Positions 47,462 to 59,041 of a stretch of DNA of 64,000 bases are shown one piece after another (positions within the stretch are counted from its first letter, which is position 1; every line of letters starts with the position of its first letter). The notes under the pieces are model-generated. The model was not told the origin of the DNA, ran no database searches, and saw nothing but the letters and a program-made list of their open reading frames with translations. Source of the DNA: Tritrichomonas musculus (Eukaryota > Parabasalia > Tritrichomonadida > Tritrichomonadidae); assembly GCA_039105265.1 (NCBI GenBank), contig JAPFFF010000013.1:2170001-2234000 (forward strand). Direction: 5' to 3'. The translations under genes were made by a program, and so were the position numbers.

Positions 47462-50400
47462 TTAAAGCTTTGAATTCATGAACTTCATTAATTGAGGATT
47501 ATTTGAAATAACACTTGGAGTTTCAGATGTGATAATAGGTTTCACGGGTTCAATAATAGGTTTCACGGGTTCAATAATAGGTTTCACGGGTTCAATAATA
47601 GGTTTCACGGGTTCAATAATAGGTTTCACGGGTTTTGTTTTTGATAGATCCAGTTTGTCGATTGTACTTTTTTCATCAATTATTTTTGGTTTTGTTTTCG
47701 CTTCAATATCAATATCAAATTTATTTTTTGGTTCTTTCTTCTTCTTTTTCAAAAGTTTACTTCTTTCTGATTTTTGTTTCTTCAAATTCTTATTTCCTTT
47801 AGTTTTTGTATTAATTGTTGGTTTCTTTGGTTTAACTTCCTCAACATCATCATCAATCTTTTCCTCAATTTTTGTTTCAATTGGTTTCTGTTTTTGAGCC
47901 AATACTTTAAATCGTAATGGTGCATTTTTCCGACCTCTTCTTGGTAAAATTTGAGTCATTGATTTTGTTTGAATTACTTCTGGTTCGTCAACTTTTGTTG
48001 GTAATAAGTTAATTTTCTTTCCTGGTTCTATTTTTGTCATTGTCATTGGTTTTTCAGATATTGGACTTACTAATGGTTTCTTTTCTATTGGTGTTTCTTT
48101 CTCTTCTGTCATTGTTGTTTTAGATGAAAATAAATTATTTATATTTGAATTTGTTTGATATGGAACAACTGGTTTAGGAGGAAGATTTTCATTAAATTGA
48201 GACATTATTGATGTTTTTCCGTTTAATTTATTTTTCTTTTGTTGTTCTAACAATAATTGGCGTATTGATACATTACCTTTCGAACTTTGTTGAATTAAAC
48301 TTGTAATTCCACCTTCATAACGTTTAGCCCAAACATTCTCTTCTTTCTTTTCTGAATCATCATTAATTGTTAAATCTGTATTTGTGGTTGTTGGTGTTGT
48401 TGTTGTGGTTGTTGGTGTTGTGGTGTTGTATGTTGGTGTTGTTGCGGGCTTATTGAATGGATTTGTATATCCAGTATTTCTTAATGCACCACCAATTGTA
48501 TTACCATTATTTTGATTTTGTTGTCTTTCTTTTTCTTGAGCTTCATTTATCATATTTTGAATTTCATGTAATGCAGTTTCAGTATCTTGATTCTTAAATC
48601 TTTCAAATCCAATTTCAGTCATATTTATTTTTCGACGATACGAATTCAAATCTTTTAATTTCTCTTCTACTTTCTTTTTATGTTCTTTCTCTTTATCATC
48701 TTTTGCTTTCTCATCATCCCATTGTTTCTTTGCTTCATTCTCTTTTTGTTGCAAAAGAATGATACTTGGTTCCAAATTATTCAATGGTTTATCTTTATAA
48801 TCATCATATTTTAAGAGAGTATTTTCTTTCTTATAATTTGTTTTCAGATCTCGATAATATTTATTCGTCTTTGCAATATAGCGATTCAATTTCAAATATC
48901 TTTCTAAATCATCCAATGACGGATATAACTCAGCTAGCTTTTCATATGTTTCAGAACTATCATCGATATGTTTATGATATTCTTCTAATAGATTCTTGAA
49001 AAATTCTTTCTTTTCGGTATTGACTTTTTCTTTATATTTGATATATGCATTTCGAATATCATCTACTGTCACTTTTTTATCTGTTCTTTTTGCTATTTCT
49101 GGTTCGATATAACTTTGATGAACAAATGCAACATCTTCTGTTTTCATTGTTCCTTTCTTCTTTTGAAGTGCATTATGATCATCTAAAATTGGTATAAATG
49201 CAATACTTTCTAAAACATATACCCAATCGATATTTTTCTTATCTGGTGCAAATTTTTTAACAATATCTTTTACATTTATTTTTGTTTTTCCAAAATGATT
49301 TTCATATAATGGTTTGAAGTCTAAAATTGCGTTCACATAATCCAAATCTTTTGCTGAATATGTTAATCCTTTCAACTCATCTTTTGTCACTTTTGAACCT
49401 TCTTCCAAATTTTTATTTATTGCATCGATGTTTTCAATTATTTTCTTTTCTGTGTCAGTTTTTTCTTTCTCAAAGGATTTAAACGCTATTTGATATTCAC
49501 CAATCAATTCGTCTTCTGAAATTTTATCATGTTGTTGAGTAGCTGGATTATATCGTAAATTATCAATATATTCTTCATATGTTTCTTGTTCTTTTCTTGG
49601 TATTCCTTGAAATTCTAGAGATTCCTTATGAACAATTCTTGCAAGATTTGCATGATAAGCTGTCTCAATATCAAATTGTAAATCTTTCTCGTTTTGAATG
49701 TTCCATTGAACCTTATCACGAATTTTATATGGGTAATACATCATTTGATCCAAAGTTATTTTTTGGCCAAAAGCAGTTTCATATCTTTTCTGTAATGGAG
49801 TTAATTTACAATATTTAACAATTTCATAAGCATTTGTGTATGTTTGAAGTTTTTCTGAATCTAATTTCAATTTTTCATCGTCAATATTTGCATTGAATTC
49901 ACTTATGAGATCATCTAAATTTTCATCATATGAATATTGTAAAGCAGCTTTCACATAATTATTAAGTAATGATAAATCTTTCCCTTTCTTCTCAAACTTT
50001 TTCCGTTCGACTTCGAAATTAAATTCGTTATCATTCTTTTTGTTATAATTTTCAATATCTTTCTTCATTGCCATTCGAACGTGACCATATTCGGTATTTT
50101 TATATTCTTTCACAATTTCATCTTTCTCTGCATTTGTTAATTTTGACCATTGTTTGTTTCCACCGAATTTTCTAATTGCTTCAAGAATATTTTCAACTTC
50201 TAATTTCAAATCATCACATGCTCTTGAATAACTTTGAGGTTTCTGGTTGATATCTTTTGCTTTATTCGGATTCTTTTTGTTATGAACAGTTATCAATATT
50301 TCATAATAAGTTTTGTAAGCATTATGATCATTCTCTTCTTTATTAAACAAATCTAATAAACTCTTTCCTTCACCTAAATCATCATTATAAATTTCTAAAT

Positions 50401-53400
50401 ATTCTTTGATTTTTGGAAAGTTTTGTAATTTATCATATTCATTTTCAAATCTTTGATATTCAACTTTTAATTTCTTTATTTGAGCTTCTTTTGTTGATCC
50501 ATACTCACCTTCCATGAGATCGTGATCAGAAATTACATAATTATATTTCGTTTCAAAATCTTTGATAATATTTTTCAGTTCTAGATAATATTTAGTTTCT
50601 TCAACATTCATATTATGTTGGTTCAACATTGAACGTATTGTTGAAACTACAGCAGTATCGGATTCTGGATATTTTCTTTGATATTCTTCAAATAAGTCTC
50701 TTAGTTTTTGGTCATTAGCTGCTTTATTTTTAGCTTTATCTAATCTTTTCACCTCAATTTCTAAATCTTTTATATCTTCTCGTGTTGGATTCTTCAGATC
50801 ATCAAACTCTTTACCAAATTGATTTTTATATTTGCTTCTCATAATATGATAAAGAAAATAGTCTTCTGCAGCGTCAACATCATCTTGAAATAAGTTAACA
50901 ATCTCTTCAAAAGTCGTTTTCTTTTCGAATCTTTTGTCGTAATCTTTCCAATATCTCCTCCATTTCCCAACTCCTTTATAATGTGAGTCATATCGATTCT
51001 TTAAATCAGTTAATGTGATAACTTTTTCTTTATTCGTTTTATCTGATACATAATCCTTACCAAACTCATTTTTATACCAAACACTTAACGCATTTGCACG
51101 AAGTGCTTCGTATGCATTATCCCAATCACCTTTCCATTTTTTATAAGCATTTTGCCATTCAGGTAGTTTATCTTCTTTATGATTCGAATTCCAAATCTGT
51201 CTATCAGCATCTAACGTTGTCCATTTTGTTCTATTTTCATGATATCTCTGAATCTTATCTTCCAAATATTTGAAAAGTTGTTGAGGGTCTTCAATTTTTA
51301 AATAGTCATTGTCCGTTTCACCCAAATCTCGTAGCATAACTGCATATTGGTCACGATTCATTTCATTAGCAACATAAGCTCTTGCATCAAACACTGCTTT
51401 TTCTACATTTGTTTCTGTTTGAAATTTGTTTATGAGAGTTTCCCAAGTAACTTTATTAGAGTGATCATTTATTAATTGTATCAATACGGGATCACTTCGG
51501 AATCTATTATATTTATCAAAATAAGCATCACATAATATCTGTAAGTTTTTGATTTTTTCTTTCAGTGTTGTTCCTTTGAGATCATCTTTTTGTCCTGACC
51601 ATTTTTCCCATATTTTTGATAAGAATTCATACTTTGCCTCATCTATATCATATTCTTTATATTTCAAAAGTTCTGTGATATCACTAAATGCATTCCCTGT
51701 TCTTGCATATTCATTCCAATATCGAGTGACAACAGTATCTCCTCCGAATTTATTAATTTTTAAATTCAACTCATTTTGTAATCGTTCTAATTTATCTAAT
51801 ATTTGTTCCCAATTGTCACCATTGATTGCATTGAGTTTCACTTTTGGATATTCGTATACGGTTTCTAATTCATATTTGATTAATTCAATCTTCATTCGAT
51901 TTGTACAATCTTTGAAATTTTTTCCTAATTTGTCTCTGATTGAATCAACATCGTGAACTTCTTGTGTAATATGATTATAATGACGGAGTAGATCTTGAAA
52001 AGTCACAGAGAAAAATGACCTCTCATCTTTTTCAGCTTCACGTAACATTTTTTCTAATTTTGTCTTTCCATCCGTTGAATTCGGAATTTCGTTTATTTCT
52101 GTGACCTTATCTGGAAGTAAAGCAATTAATTTGTATTTCAAAGTTTGACATTGACAAAAGAATAATGCTCCTTGATAGTTATCTTCATATTCAAGCACTA
52201 TATCATGAATTGTCCATTCACGATCAGCATGTCTATTAAGCGTTAATAACGCATTTTGAAATTCATCACTTCGATATTGATTATAACCACGAACAGCTGT
52301 TTGAATAATATCTATCACTTGTTCTTTCTGTTCATCAGTCAACTCACCTGCTTTATCACTTGTTAATGAAATATATTTATCCTTCTTTGTTTTAACAGTA
52401 TATTTTTTCTTGAATGTGTCATTATATAAATCTAAATGATATTTATAATTTAAATCAGTTTTACCTTTATTATAGTCAAAATTATATAACGCGGCTGTCT
52501 TTTCTATTGAAGATGTTTGTTCATCATCATTATGATAATATCGATATTTATGCCAAATTTCATTGAATGCAGGTGAATTCCATGATTGTGCATAATTTTG
52601 TGTTATTTGACTATAAAATTTTCGACACCAAGCTAATCTTTCTTCTGAATCTAAGGCTGTCTCATGATATCCAGTAAAACGAGTATCACCTGGCAAATCT
52701 TCATCAAATATAGAGAATCTATTTTTAATTAATTTTCTATATTTATCAATTTCAATAGCAATTCGAGCTTTTTCAGGAGTTTTATATTTGTCTTTCAATT
52801 GTTTATATGTTAATGTTGAATCTATTTGATTTGTTGATTTATATGATTCAAATGTTGCTTCAACATCTGATTTTCCCCACGTTTCTTCATCTTGTTCTTT
52901 TTCTTCCACTTTCGCCAAAATTTGATCAAATAATGTTGAATCTTTTTCTTGACCTGTCATTGAATAATCTTTTCCATTGTTTAATTGTTTGTAATATGTT
53001 GAAACAATAGGAATTAAATAGTTTGCATACATTTCTTCATTTGTCCAAGTTAAATCAGGTTGAGTTATATAAGAAACATATTGTGGTTTTATTTTCGCTA
53101 ACAATTCTCTTGCTTTCTTATAGTTACTATCAGTTGACCAAGTTTTTGAAGTTTTCTTATAGGAATCATATTTCTCTTGCCAATTCTTTCGATAAGCAGA
53201 TTTGACTGTTGGATCTGTCATTTTCATGTATTCATTAAAGTATTGAATGACGTCGTTATATAATTTATTACCTTTTTTCGGAAATTTCTCATTTATTTTC
53301 TTCACTTTTTCATAACTCTCAAAGAAATCAATACATTCATTCAAATCTCCATTGAATTTTCCATACAAATGTCCCCAAGCTTCAACATAATTTCGTCCAA

Positions 53401-56400
53401 ATGCTTTTGAATATTTTTCAAGATAATCATGAAACACACTACTTTGATCCCAAGTGACAGAATAATTGTGATAATTTTTATCATAATAATCTTGAAGTAT
53501 TTTTTGAGCTTCTGTGATTGAATCCTTCGCTTTCTCTCTTACAAATTTCTTTAAATTAACACCTTCCCAAGGATGAGTTTTATAATAAAATTCATACAAC
53601 GCACCTAATTTATTTATCGCATTGATAGCATTATAATTTCCTTCCCATTCCATTCTCCAATCAGATGGACTTTTGAGATCCTCAGGAAAATGTTGTTTCC
53701 AAATCATTAAAGCTTGATCCAAATTAGCATTCGTATCTCTTCCATTGATTTGATTATTAATCATATTTTGTAAAGATTCACCAACTTGAACAACATTTTT
53801 ATTTCTCCAAGCAGCTGCTATTCTTTTTATTGAATATTGATCATCATTCGGTAAAAATTCATTCAATTCTCTTATTTTGTTATTTATGTTATCATTCAAA
53901 GATAAAACACGTTCTGTTTCTTCGATATCTGCAACCTCATCTTGAAAATACTGTCCATGAGTTGATAAATCACCATTTGTCTGATTTTGAAAATAATCCA
54001 TAAATGTTGGAAAATGACTTTGTTTTTCATGATATTTTTTATATTTGTCATAAGCTAATTCAGACTCTAAATAAAATTTATATGCAGAACCATTCTGAGG
54101 GAAATAAGTCATTTTTACATCACGAAATCTCTTGTCAGTAAATCGAGTTGGATAAAGATTATGTAATTCTTGTTCGAGCATATTGATTTGAGGAATATCT
54201 TCTGCTTTTGTATTTCCAATGATTACGTCCATTTTTAAATTCATATTTTCTTTTCCTTCATAACTTTTATAAACTTTTTCAAATTCTAATCTATCAAAAT
54301 ACTTATCCATATCATGACCCATAGAAATGTAATAAGTTCGTGCATTCAAGTATTGTTGAATATCTCCTGAATTATTACAATGGCCAACAACTTCTTTGAA
54401 TAAGTCATCTTTTTGTTCTTTGTCATGAATCTTTTTTGTTCGTTCGTTGAATTCTTGATAAAAGGCCTGATCATTTTTCTTTTGTCTTTCTAAATTTTGG
54501 TATTGTTGAACGATATTTTGGTAATTAGTTATAATTTGATTATAATCTGGTTGACCATCTGATTTTAACGGAGGTGAAACATTTTTCAATTCAATAATTT
54601 TAATAGGTGAATATTCGAAAATTTGAATTTCAGCTTGGTATCTCTTTAACATATTAAAGATTTCGTCTAAATTATAACGATAGTCAATTAATGATTGAAA
54701 CCCTATTTTTTTATTGTTATATGAATATTTATTCCAACGTTTCATTACAATTCCTCCCCTGAAGAAATCTTCCTTATGATCATTCATATATTTTAATAAA
54801 TCAGCTTTTGTTTCTACATTTGGTGTATACAAAACTAAGTATTGAACTAAATGATCAAAACGATACTGATTGATATCCCAATCAGGAAATAGAGTTGTAA
54901 AACTTTCGTTAATAGCATTTTTCAAATTCTCATCTTCTTTTCCTTTTTCTGTATTCTTATTTTTAATTAATTCTTTGATATACTCTTCTTTATTTTCAAT
55001 TTTCTGATCGACCAATATTCCATTCCAAAAGTTATCAGTAAATTCACTTCCATAAGCATGTTGTACTTGAACTTTTAAATTCTCAAGTTTCTTTTTATCT
55101 TGAACAGATTTCAATAGAGATTTTTCATTATTGAGCCGATTTTGTAATTTTTCTAAGGCTTTACTTTGTTCGGTTTCTGATTCAATATCCTTTATAAATA
55201 TTTCATTCTCTTCTTTCTGTTGATCAAATGGTTGACCTTCTAGATTTGCTCTTTGTGCTATTATTGTTATTATTTCTCCCATTTTCTTATCAATATCTTG
55301 TTTTGAAGCAATCCATGATCTTTGCCATTCTTCAAATTGTGCTTCTTTAGTCGGAATATCATTTTGTTTAATAAATTGAGATCTTATTTGTATAACATCA
55401 TTTTGGTCAAATTTTCTCTTTGATTGTCTTAATATCTCGACGATTTTTGCTGACATATAATCATTTTCTTGTTTTAATGCTTGTTCCAACTTTTCTTTCC
55501 ATTTCTCTTCTTCCTCATCAATAATTGTATTTATTTGATTAGGATTTGATAAAATTTTATTTGTAACATTTTGTAAGATTGTATTTTCATCAACTGAGCT
55601 AACCCCTGGAACTTTTTCAGCGATTTGATTAATTTTGATAAGATTTTCTGTTATTTTTGATTGTACATCTGATTTTAATTTATTTGTTAATGTAGTCTTT
55701 GCATTTGTAATATCTTGTTCCACGGCTCGTTTTCCTTCTTTATCATTATACATTGCCGTATATCTTTCCAGAGTATCGTCATCAACTTGTAATCCATGAC
55801 TATTTAACATTGACAACACCTTCTTTTTCTTATTTTCTTTCTGTTCGATATCATTCTCTTGAATTGCGAAATTCAATCTATGAGATAAATCCTCGTCCAA
55901 ATCTTTTGTAATTTGATCACCGTTTATATAAAGAGCTTCCAATTCACTTTTTCTTACTGCTTGATTATAATTTGAATTTGGACGATATTTACTTGTTTCT
56001 TGTTCTATTTGAATTAGATCCTTTATCATATTCTTTCGATTTGATAACGATTGTTCATAACGATCTCGATAATTTTTAACAATTTCTGAGGTTTCATTTA
56101 ATTTGTTCTCCCATTGTTTTTCTCTATCTTCTTTGAACAAAGCTTGACAAGATCCATCTTTAACAAATAATGAATAAAATTCAGTTAACTTGTTCTTACT
56201 TAAATTAAACGGCTTTAATATTTCGTTCACAGCACTTTGATATAATCCAAGATATCGTGGAAATTCTACTTCTTCTATTTTTGATCCTGATCCTTTTTGT
56301 AATTGTTCAATAACCTCTATTTTCGTTGGTACTTCACCTCTTGTTATAAAATCATTATTTAATTTTTGAATTATTTTTTTCTGATAATATGATTCTGCAT

Positions 56401-59041
56401 CTAAATTTGTTGTATTTCCTGTCATACGATATAATGAATCAAATTCTTCATTAACGATTAAACGAATATCTTGAAATGATCTATTCAATAAAGTTAATAT
56501 TTTTTCTAAGTCATCTTTCGCATAATGATTATCTGCTTGTTTAACAATTGTTAGTTTTCCCAATTCTGCGTCCAATGTTTCATTTGTAGTTTGAATGTTA
56601 TTCTCAAATTTTAAATAAAATTTTCCAATCACTTTTATCCAATTATCAATCATATTTCGTGAATGTTCACTCATACATGCTTGTAATTCGTCAATCGTCT
56701 GTATTGTCTCCTCTGCTATTAACTTTTGAATTCCTGATATTTCGTTATCTAAATTTGCCCAATTCGATATTTGAATCCATGGTAAACCATATGAGTTCTC
56801 CTCAAAAAAGGATAAACACTTTTGCTTATATTCTTCTAATAATTCATCCTTTTCTAAAAGCAAAGATTGTTTTTTTATTTCTTTAACCCTTTCTGGATTC
56901 TCTATTTCCATATTTGATTCTTGAACGATAGCCTCTAATTTTCTTTCTGGAATTTCAATTGAATCTTGGATTTCTTTTGCAAATGCCTCATCTTCTTCAT
57001 TTTGCTTTTTTTCTCTTTTCATCATTTCTTCTTGATATTGATCATGGAAAATTGCGAATGTTTCAAATTGTTGTCCTGGATGATCTGTTAAAAATTTCTT
57101 GAATTCATCCTTTTTTCTCTGATATTCTTTTCGATACCACTTCATTGTCAAATTATGTTTTTGTGTAAATTGTTGCTCATCTGTCAAATTTTGCGGACCT
57201 AATCCTTGAATTGCTTCATTTACTTCATGTTCTTTTGTTTCTTGTAATTGTGGGATATTATTATAAAAGCCGAACCAAAATTTTTGTCTAGAATAACCAT
57301 CCTTTTCTTTTATAAATATTAGATTAACATGCATTGCTACGATTTCTGCTTCGATATATTTTTCCTTTTCTATCGGATTTGATTGATCCAATGTATCTTG
57401 TAAAAATTCCTTAGCAGCATAATAATTCAAATCATATTCTTGACTTAACGAATCACATAATATATCAGCATCTCCACTTGTCTCAATGCCTTTTGCATAG
57501 TTAAACATAACACAAAATCTCCAAAGTTCTTCATTTGACCATAACCTCTGTTTTTGGAATTCTTCGATTTTCAATTTTGCTTTTTCAGGAGATATTTCTT
57601 TATATTCATTTTGTAATTCATCTAGAATATGTTCATTTATTTGAGATGGATCTTGATTATTTTTATATCTTTCGTTGAATTTTGTATAATAAATTTGATC
57701 TACTTGGTCTACTGTTAATTGACCTTGTACGTTTGGATTTTTTACAGCATAAATCTCTCTAATTAAATCATAAATTGCTCTTTTCTTTATTCTCTGAGCT
57801 TCTAAAATTCTTTGATAATTTTTAGATTTTTGAGTGTCGATTCTAAATGCAGTTATTTGTGTATCAGTCAGCTTAGCGATTGCATTATATGTTGTTTCGA
57901 TTCCTGGAACATATAATAATTTTAAACAATCATCTGTTCCGAGTGTGGGTAAGATATTTGTAAGATCAATAAATGTATTAATTGCATTATCAGGTTCGAG
58001 ATAACGAATGTTTTGCTCTCTCAATTTATAAAAGGTCCATGTGTAAACAATATATGTATTTTTCCATCCAAGTGCTTCCAACTCAATAAATTTTTCTTCT
58101 AACAACTTCAATTTTGAAAATACGTCTTTTATGGTATTATTTGCTGCATCTTGATAATAATCCCATACTCTTATGTCAAACAATTCTTTTGGACAAATAA
58201 TTTGATTTCCTGCCGGACTTGTTCGAGTTATTTTTGATCTGAAGTAATTAACCATTGTATTCAAATCTTGATTTTGAATTAAACCAGTCAAAATGTTGAA
58301 ATTAATATTCAGAATATCATCCTTCATTGTTAAATAAAATTTGACCATTTCTTGATGATAACTGATTCCGCGAAATGAAACAATATCTGCGAGTGGATCT
58401 CTAATCTCTAAAATTTTAACAAGATAATCAATTTCATATTTTCCATTAAATCGATAAATGCGTTGACAAACACTCCACCAAAAAGCAGCTTCCAATTCTG
58501 TCCACCCAAGATATTCTCCCCCACTTTGATAATTACTTTTCCATTCTTTTATTTCCTCATCATCTATTCCAAATACTTTAAAAAGTCTGTCCAATCTATA
58601 TTTTCGAAAATTTTCCAAACTATCCAGTAGAGATTTATTATTGGTTTTACATATTTGAAATTCTTTATCAATTTCTGCAATACCGAATCCAGGGCAATAA
58701 ATATTTCTGACTTCACTGTTAATCGTAAAATCTAAAACTACTCGAGTGTATTCAATCAAATCAATCCATTCATTCTCTATTTCCTTTGGATGTTTTTGAT
58801 AATAATTAATTACTGTATTTAATTTTGGTGGTTCATTCGATACTTTACAACATGCATCATACAACCAATCAAATTCTTGTCTACTATCTTCATCAGGAAA
58901 TATATATCCACCATATTTACTTATAACACCACCCTTATTATTTAATAAATCTTGTTTTGCTTCTTGATATTTTGCAAGGAGTTGTTCATCTGTTAATTGT
59001 TCAGGTTGTTGATTTTGTTCAGGTTGTTGATTTTCAGTCAT
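47462..59041 (-). CDS. Maverick giant 3859-residue repeat protein
   Basis: One uninterrupted frame takes up almost a third of the element. The body (about 1-3450) is helical and highly charged and is built of degenerate units with a Y-x-x-x-F-G-(K/R/Q) core, for example YKNEFGKDY, YKNQFGKEF, YETAFGQKI, YENHFGKTK and YSKAFGRNY, each followed by a W/Y-rich helix. Around 3480-3560 is a Thr/Asn/Pro-rich linker (TTPTTTTTTPTTT). The last 300 residues are Lys/Pro-rich and disordered and end in five VKPIIEP units. No enzyme motif or membrane span is visible. It may be a large inner-capsid, scaffold or tegument-like protein. Units of the same style occur in the 676-residue protein at the other end. 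Why it is so large is unknown. Confidence 0.72.
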   Translation of the reverse strand: MTENQQPEQNQQPEQLTDEQLLAKYQEAKQDLLNNKGGVISKYGGYIFPDEDSRQEFDWLYDACCKVSNEPPKLNTVINYYQKHPKEIENEWIDLIEYTRVVLDFTINSEVRNIYCPGFGIAEIDKEFQICKTNNKSLLDSLENFRKYRLDRLFKVFGIDDEEIKEWKSNYQSGGEYLGWTELEAAFWWSVCQRIYRFNGKYEIDYLVKILEIRDPLADIVSFRGISYHQEMVKFYLTMKDDILNINFNILTGLIQNQDLNTMVNYFRSKITRTSPAGNQIICPKELFDIRVWDYYQDAANNTIKDVFSKLKLLEEKFIELEALGWKNTYIVYTWTFYKLREQNIRYLEPDNAINTFIDLTNILPTLGTDDCLKLLYVPGIETTYNAIAKLTDTQITAFRIDTQKSKNYQRILEAQRIKKRAIYDLIREIYAVKNPNVQGQLTVDQVDQIYYTKFNERYKNNQDPSQINEHILDELQNEYKEISPEKAKLKIEEFQKQRLWSNEELWRFCVMFNYAKGIETSGDADILCDSLSQEYDLNYYAAKEFLQDTLDQSNPIEKEKYIEAEIVAMHVNLIFIKEKDGYSRQKFWFGFYNNIPQLQETKEHEVNEAIQGLGPQNLTDEQQFTQKHNLTMKWYRKEYQRKKDEFKKFLTDHPGQQFETFAIFHDQYQEEMMKREKKQNEEDEAFAKEIQDSIEIPERKLEAIVQESNMEIENPERVKEIKKQSLLLEKDELLEEYKQKCLSFFEENSYGLPWIQISNWANLDNEISGIQKLIAEETIQTIDELQACMSEHSRNMIDNWIKVIGKFYLKFENNIQTTNETLDAELGKLTIVKQADNHYAKDDLEKILTLLNRSFQDIRLIVNEEFDSLYRMTGNTTNLDAESYYQKKIIQKLNNDFITRGEVPTKIEVIEQLQKGSGSKIEEVEFPRYLGLYQSAVNEILKPFNLSKNKLTEFYSLFVKDGSCQALFKEDREKQWENKLNETSEIVKNYRDRYEQSLSNRKNMIKDLIQIEQETSKYRPNSNYNQAVRKSELEALYINGDQITKDLDEDLSHRLNFAIQENDIEQKENKKKKVLSMLNSHGLQVDDDTLERYTAMYNDKEGKRAVEQDITNAKTTLTNKLKSDVQSKITENLIKINQIAEKVPGVSSVDENTILQNVTNKILSNPNQINTIIDEEEEKWKEKLEQALKQENDYMSAKIVEILRQSKRKFDQNDVIQIRSQFIKQNDIPTKEAQFEEWQRSWIASKQDIDKKMGEIITIIAQRANLEGQPFDQQKEENEIFIKDIESETEQSKALEKLQNRLNNEKSLLKSVQDKKKLENLKVQVQHAYGSEFTDNFWNGILVDQKIENKEEYIKELIKNKNTEKGKEDENLKNAINESFTTLFPDWDINQYRFDHLVQYLVLYTPNVETKADLLKYMNDHKEDFFRGGIVMKRWNKYSYNNKKIGFQSLIDYRYNLDEIFNMLKRYQAEIQIFEYSPIKIIELKNVSPPLKSDGQPDYNQIITNYQNIVQQYQNLERQKKNDQAFYQEFNERTKKIHDKEQKDDLFKEVVGHCNNSGDIQQYLNARTYYISMGHDMDKYFDRLEFEKVYKSYEGKENMNLKMDVIIGNTKAEDIPQINMLEQELHNLYPTRFTDKRFRDVKMTYFPQNGSAYKFYLESELAYDKYKKYHEKQSHFPTFMDYFQNQTNGDLSTHGQYFQDEVADIEETERVLSLNDNINNKIRELNEFLPNDDQYSIKRIAAAWRNKNVVQVGESLQNMINNQINGRDTNANLDQALMIWKQHFPEDLKSPSDWRMEWEGNYNAINAINKLGALYEFYYKTHPWEGVNLKKFVREKAKDSITEAQKILQDYYDKNYHNYSVTWDQSSVFHDYLEKYSKAFGRNYVEAWGHLYGKFNGDLNECIDFFESYEKVKKINEKFPKKGNKLYNDVIQYFNEYMKMTDPTVKSAYRKNWQEKYDSYKKTSKTWSTDSNYKKARELLAKIKPQYVSYITQPDLTWTNEEMYANYLIPIVSTYYKQLNNGKDYSMTGQEKDSTLFDQILAKVEEKEQDEETWGKSDVEATFESYKSTNQIDSTLTYKQLKDKYKTPEKARIAIEIDKYRKLIKNRFSIFDEDLPGDTRFTGYHETALDSEERLAWCRKFYSQITQNYAQSWNSPAFNEIWHKYRYYHNDDEQTSSIEKTAALYNFDYNKGKTDLNYKYHLDLYNDTFKKKYTVKTKKDKYISLTSDKAGELTDEQKEQVIDIIQTAVRGYNQYRSDEFQNALLTLNRHADREWTIHDIVLEYEDNYQGALFFCQCQTLKYKLIALLPDKVTEINEIPNSTDGKTKLEKMLREAEKDERSFFSVTFQDLLRHYNHITQEVHDVDSIRDKLGKNFKDCTNRMKIELIKYELETVYEYPKVKLNAINGDNWEQILDKLERLQNELNLKINKFGGDTVVTRYWNEYARTGNAFSDITELLKYKEYDIDEAKYEFLSKIWEKWSGQKDDLKGTTLKEKIKNLQILCDAYFDKYNRFRSDPVLIQLINDHSNKVTWETLINKFQTETNVEKAVFDARAYVANEMNRDQYAVMLRDLGETDNDYLKIEDPQQLFKYLEDKIQRYHENRTKWTTLDADRQIWNSNHKEDKLPEWQNAYKKWKGDWDNAYEALRANALSVWYKNEFGKDYVSDKTNKEKVITLTDLKNRYDSHYKGVGKWRRYWKDYDKRFEKKTTFEEIVNLFQDDVDAAEDYFLYHIMRSKYKNQFGKEFDDLKNPTREDIKDLEIEVKRLDKAKNKAANDQKLRDLFEEYQRKYPESDTAVVSTIRSMLNQHNMNVEETKYYLELKNIIKDFETKYNYVISDHDLMEGEYGSTKEAQIKKLKVEYQRFENEYDKLQNFPKIKEYLEIYNDDLGEGKSLLDLFNKEENDHNAYKTYYEILITVHNKKNPNKAKDINQKPQSYSRACDDLKLEVENILEAIRKFGGNKQWSKLTNAEKDEIVKEYKNTEYGHVRMAMKKDIENYNKKNDNEFNFEVERKKFEKKGKDLSLLNNYVKAALQYSYDENLDDLISEFNANIDDEKLKLDSEKLQTYTNAYEIVKYCKLTPLQKRYETAFGQKITLDQMMYYPYKIRDKVQWNIQNEKDLQFDIETAYHANLARIVHKESLEFQGIPRKEQETYEEYIDNLRYNPATQQHDKISEDELIGEYQIAFKSFEKEKTDTEKKIIENIDAINKNLEEGSKVTKDELKGLTYSAKDLDYVNAILDFKPLYENHFGKTKINVKDIVKKFAPDKKNIDWVYVLESIAFIPILDDHNALQKKKGTMKTEDVAFVHQSYIEPEIAKRTDKKVTVDDIRNAYIKYKEKVNTEKKEFFKNLLEEYHKHIDDSSETYEKLAELYPSLDDLERYLKLNRYIAKTNKYYRDLKTNYKKENTLLKYDDYKDKPLNNLEPSIILLQQKENEAKKQWDDEKAKDDKEKEHKKKVEEKLKDLNSYRRKINMTEIGFERFKNQDTETALHEIQNMINEAQEKERQQNQNNGNTIGGALRNTGYTNPFNKPATTPTYNTTTPTTTTTTPTTTNTDLTINDDSEKKEENVWAKRYEGGITSLIQQSSKGNVSIRQLLLEQQKKNKLNGKTSIMSQFNENLPPKPVVPYQTNSNINNLFSSKTTMTEEKETPIEKKPLVSPISEKPMTMTKIEPGKKINLLPTKVDEPEVIQTKSMTQILPRRGRKNAPLRFKVLAQKQKPIETKIEEKIDDDVEEVKPKKPTINTKTKGNKNLKKQKSERSKLLKKKKKEPKNKFDIDIEAKTKPKIIDEKSTIDKLDLSKTKPVKPIIEPVKPIIEPVKPIIEPVKPIIEPVKPIITSETPSVISNNPQLMKFMNSKL
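47532..47634. repeat. 21-bp tandem repeat, five copies
   Basis: Five virtually identical 21-base units encode VKPIIEP near the C-terminus of the giant protein. Their identity, including silent sites, shows a recent in-frame expansion. Confidence 0.9.

Noticed and set aside
47529-47897. Plus-strand open frame with repeated IIGFTGS
   Set aside because: It is the antisense of the VKPIIEP tandem repeat in the giant protein.
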